From NCBI GenBank assembly GCA_017416795.1, contig JAFQBD010000068.1, positions 1-64,000 of the forward strand: a stretch of 64,000 bases of DNA, written 5' to 3'. A model generated the notes under the pieces. The model worked only from the letters and a program-made list of their open reading frames with translations, did no database searches and was not told the DNA's origin. The position numbers were made by a program, and so were the translations under genes. This DNA comes from Bacillota bacterium. GTDB taxonomy: Bacteria > Bacillota > Clostridia > Peptostreptococcales > Anaerovoracaceae. Of this stretch, positions 62,162 to 64,000 are shown piece by piece. Position 1 is the first letter of the stretch. Every line of letters starts with the position of its first letter.

Positions 62162-63178
62162 ATGGCAATCAAAATCGGTATAAGCGGATTCGGTCGTATT
62201 TCAAGAGTAGTTATCAGAGCGGCAATGTTCGAAGATGATATCGAGATCGCAGGCATCAATGTGAGAAATGCAGATCTTGAATACATGGTATACATGCTGA
62301 AGTATGACTCAACATTCGGACGTTTCCCTAGAGATCTTGACTACTATGAAGACGGTCTGATCATCGACGGCAAGAAAGTTCCTGTTTACAGCGAAAGCGA
62401 TGCTTCCAAGATCCCTTGGGGAGAATGCGGAGCTGAATACATCGTTGAAGGTACAGGCGCTTACAATACTACTGAAAAAGCTCAGGTGCATATCGATCAG
62501 GGTGCTAAGAAGGTCATCATCACTGCACCTGCTAAGGATAAGGAAACACCTACATTCGTTATGGGTGTAAACCACGACAAGTATGAAAGTTCAATGAACG
62601 TAGTTTCCAACGCTTCATGTACTACTAACTGTCTGGCTCCTTTGGCGAAAGTAATCGAAGATAATTTCGGTATCGATCAGGGTCTCATGTCAACTATCCA
62701 CGCTGCTACAGCTAAGCAGAAGGTAGTAGACGCTCGTTCTATGAAGGACTGGAGAACAGGAAGATCAGTTTTCAACAATATCATCCCTACTTCAACAGGT
62801 GCAGCTAAGGCAGTATCCCTCGTTATCCCTTCACTGGAAGGCAAGATGACAGGTATTGCATACAGAGTACCTACATCAGACGTGTCCATGATCGACCTGA
62901 ACATCATGACTAAGAAAGAAACTACTTATGAAGAAATCTGCGCTAAAGTAAAGGAAGCTTCAGAAGGACCTATGAAGGGCATCATCGAGTACATTGATGA
63001 CGAAGTAGTATCACTGGACTTCGTGGGAGATCCTCATACTTCCATCTTTGACGCAAGAGAAGGTATACAGCTGAACAACAAGTTCTTCAAGTTCCTGGCA
63101 TTCTATGATAACGAATACGGTTATTCCAAGAAGGTTCTTGAACTGATCCAGCATATGTACAGCGTAGACCACGCATAA
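62162..63178 (+). CDS. gap: Glyceraldehyde-3-phosphate dehydrogenase, type I
   Basis: 338 residues, NAD-dependent glycolytic enzyme of the E. coli GapA-like type. Catalytic Cys in SNASCTTNCLAPL near residue 155, His in IHAATAKQKVVD near 182. The N-terminal dinucleotide motif reads GISGFGRISR where the family has G-I-N-G-F-G-R-I-G-R: the last Gly is Ser14 and the Asn is Ser8, while catalytic residues are intact. Start at 62162 with GAGGAGG about 9 nt upstream; a 12-residue upstream extension is unlikely. A hairpin without U-tract separates it from pgk. Confidence 0.95.
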   Translation: MAIKIGISGFGRISRVVIRAAMFEDDIEIAGINVRNADLEYMVYMLKYDSTFGRFPRDLDYYEDGLIIDGKKVPVYSESDASKIPWGECGAEYIVEGTGAYNTTEKAQVHIDQGAKKVIITAPAKDKETPTFVMGVNHDKYESSMNVVSNASCTTNCLAPLAKVIEDNFGIDQGLMSTIHAATAKQKVVDARSMKDWRTGRSVFNNIIPTSTGAAKAVSLVIPSLEGKMTGIAYRVPTSDVSMIDLNIMTKKETTYEEICAKVKEASEGPMKGIIEYIDDEVVSLDFVGDPHTSIFDAREGIQLNNKFFKFLAFYDNEYGYSKKVLELIQHMYSVDHA

Positions 63179-63200
63179 TATAATCAAAACGATAATATTT

Positions 63201-63223
63201 GGCGGCCGAAGCTTTCGGCTGCC
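63201..63223 (+). other. gap-pgk intercistronic hairpin
   Basis: GGCGGCCGAA / TTCGGCTGCC, 10 pairs with one wobble, 3-nt loop, no U-tract after it. Likely an mRNA processing or stability element rather than a terminator. Confidence 0.55.
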
Positions 63224-63252
63224 TGCTATTGATTTAAGAGAGGGTTTTCAAA

Positions 63253-64000
63253 ATGAAAAAAACAGTTAGAGACATCGACGTAGCGGGCAAAAAAGTCCTT
63301 GTAAGATGTGATTTCAACGTTCCTATGAAAGATGGTGTGATCACAGATGATATCAGGATCACTTCAGCAATGCCTACTATCGAATACCTGGTTGAAAATG
63401 GTGCGAAAGTTATTCTCATGTCACATATGGGAAGACCTAAAGGTGAAGCTAAACCTGAATATTCACTGGCGCCTGTTGCCAAGAGACTTTCCGAGCTTCT
63501 CGGTAAAGACGTTATCTTCGCAGCTTCAGATGTTGTTGTGGATGATGATGTAAAGGACGCAGCTGATGCACTCCGGGCAGGACAGGTGATGCTCCTCGAA
63601 AATGTGAGATACAGAAAAGAAGAAACCAAGAATGAAGAGCCGTTCACAGGTCAGCTGGCTTCTCTCGGCGAGATCTTCGTCAATGATGCTTTCGGAACTG
63701 CACACAGAGCTCACTGCTCAACTGCAGGACTGGCTGAATATATGCCGAGCGTATCCGGATTTCTCATTGAAAAGGAAGTCAAGTTCCTGGGAGATGCTCT
63801 CGAAGATCCTGCAAGACCTTTCGTTGCCATCATGGGCGGTGCTAAGGTTGGAGACAAGATCCCTGTAATCGAAAATCTTCTCAAAAAAGTTGACTGCCTC
63901 ATCATAGGCGGCGGCATGAGCTACACATTCTTCAAGGCTATGGGTCACGAGATCGGTACTTCCATTCTCGATGAAGCCAGCCTGACTCTTGCTCCTGAAC
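63253..64000 (+). CDS. pgk: Phosphoglycerate kinase, N-terminal part
   Basis: The right edge of the window cuts the gene after 249 codons. N-domain motifs are present: [14 protein letters not shown] near residue 16, [11 protein letters not shown] near 55, [11 protein letters not shown] near 114 and [15 protein letters not shown] near 140. [17 protein letters not shown] begins the hinge and C-domain. Follows gap, 74 nt apart, in the usual glycolytic order; AGAGGG about 9 nt upstream serves as binding site. Confidence 0.95.
   Translation, partial: MKKTVRDIDVAGKKVLVRCDFNVPMKDGVITDDIRITSAMPTIEYLVENGAKVILMSHMGRPKGEAKPEYSLAPVAKRLSELLGKDVIFAASDVVVDDDVKDAADALRAGQVMLLENVRYRKEETKNEEPFTGQLASLGEIFVNDAFGTAHRAHCSTAGLAEYMPSVSGFLIEKEVKFLGDALEDPARPFVAIMGGAKVGDKIPVIENLLKKVDCLIIGGGMSYTFFKAMGHEIGTSILDEASLTLAPE

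Overview
The window reads as a stretch of a Gram-positive anaerobe chromosome, most likely a member of the Clostridia; an Anaerovoracaceae or Eubacteriales family XIII type relative is my best guess, by inference only. The evidence is: a fused S10-spc-alpha ribosomal operon with adk-map-infA-rpmJ inside it and rpsD in the alpha part; zinc-ribbon S14, S4, L36 and adenylate kinase; ECF vitamin transport; CsbB/YfhO-type envelope glycosylation; a ferredoxin-nitroreductase; a 552-residue clostridial-type GluRS; and strong AGGAGG ribosome binding sites with TTGACA/TATAAT promoters. Genes are dense, on both strands, with short intergenic hairpins. I see no rRNA or tRNA gene, insertion sequence, prophage or CRISPR array.

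Layout. 1-9.6 kb: end of a NhaC-type antiporter, an FAD oxidoreductase, Mrp/ApbC, a split ThrE-type exporter (minus strand), an aconitase - isocitrate dehydrogenase - GntR(FCD) operon with a palindrome at its promoter, a Gx-type transporter and a lipoprotein. 9.6-14.8 kb: an Opp/Nik-type ABC importer behind an attenuator-like hairpin. 14.8-20 kb: a NusG-II domain protein, a lipoprotein ApbE flavin transferase, and a CsbB-like glycosyltransferase with YfhO. 19.9-26.1 kb: a MocR regulator divergent from an ECF S-component, then aroD-ecfA1-ecfA2-ecfT-trmB. 26.2-32.1 kb: an M23 peptidase, an aminotransferase, a PC4/YdbC-like protein, a nucleoside kinase, a PfkB kinase and a LUD protein. 32.1-47.9 kb: a structured leader followed by 29 translation and secretion genes from rpsJ to rplQ. 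48-54 kb: GluRS, a CadA-like metal ATPase with its CadC-like repressor, a ferredoxin-nitroreductase and ferritin. 54.3-64 kb: hydantoinase with an NCS1 permease, endonuclease III, a SEC-C protein with homoserine dehydrogenase, TrmL, RpoN, GapA and the start of Pgk.

How the genes work together. Aconitase and NAD-IDH form the oxidative half-TCA branch to 2-oxoglutarate, probably under the operon's own FCD regulator. The ECF module can power the S-component next door. The CadC-like repressor has two matching operators over its promoter. The hydantoinase and permease form an import-and-hydrolysis pair. ApbE, the NusG-II protein and the Gx transporter recall genes of flavin-based extracellular electron transfer loci.

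The most striking observations are an in-frame UGA at codon 70 of the essential rpsS (S19) gene, with the conserved C-terminus continuing in the same frame; a MocR regulator whose PLP-binding lysine is replaced by serine; a 240-nt multi-hairpin leader before rpsJ; interlocked convergent terminators between yfhO and mocR; and a His/Cys-rich insertion in the metal ATPase.
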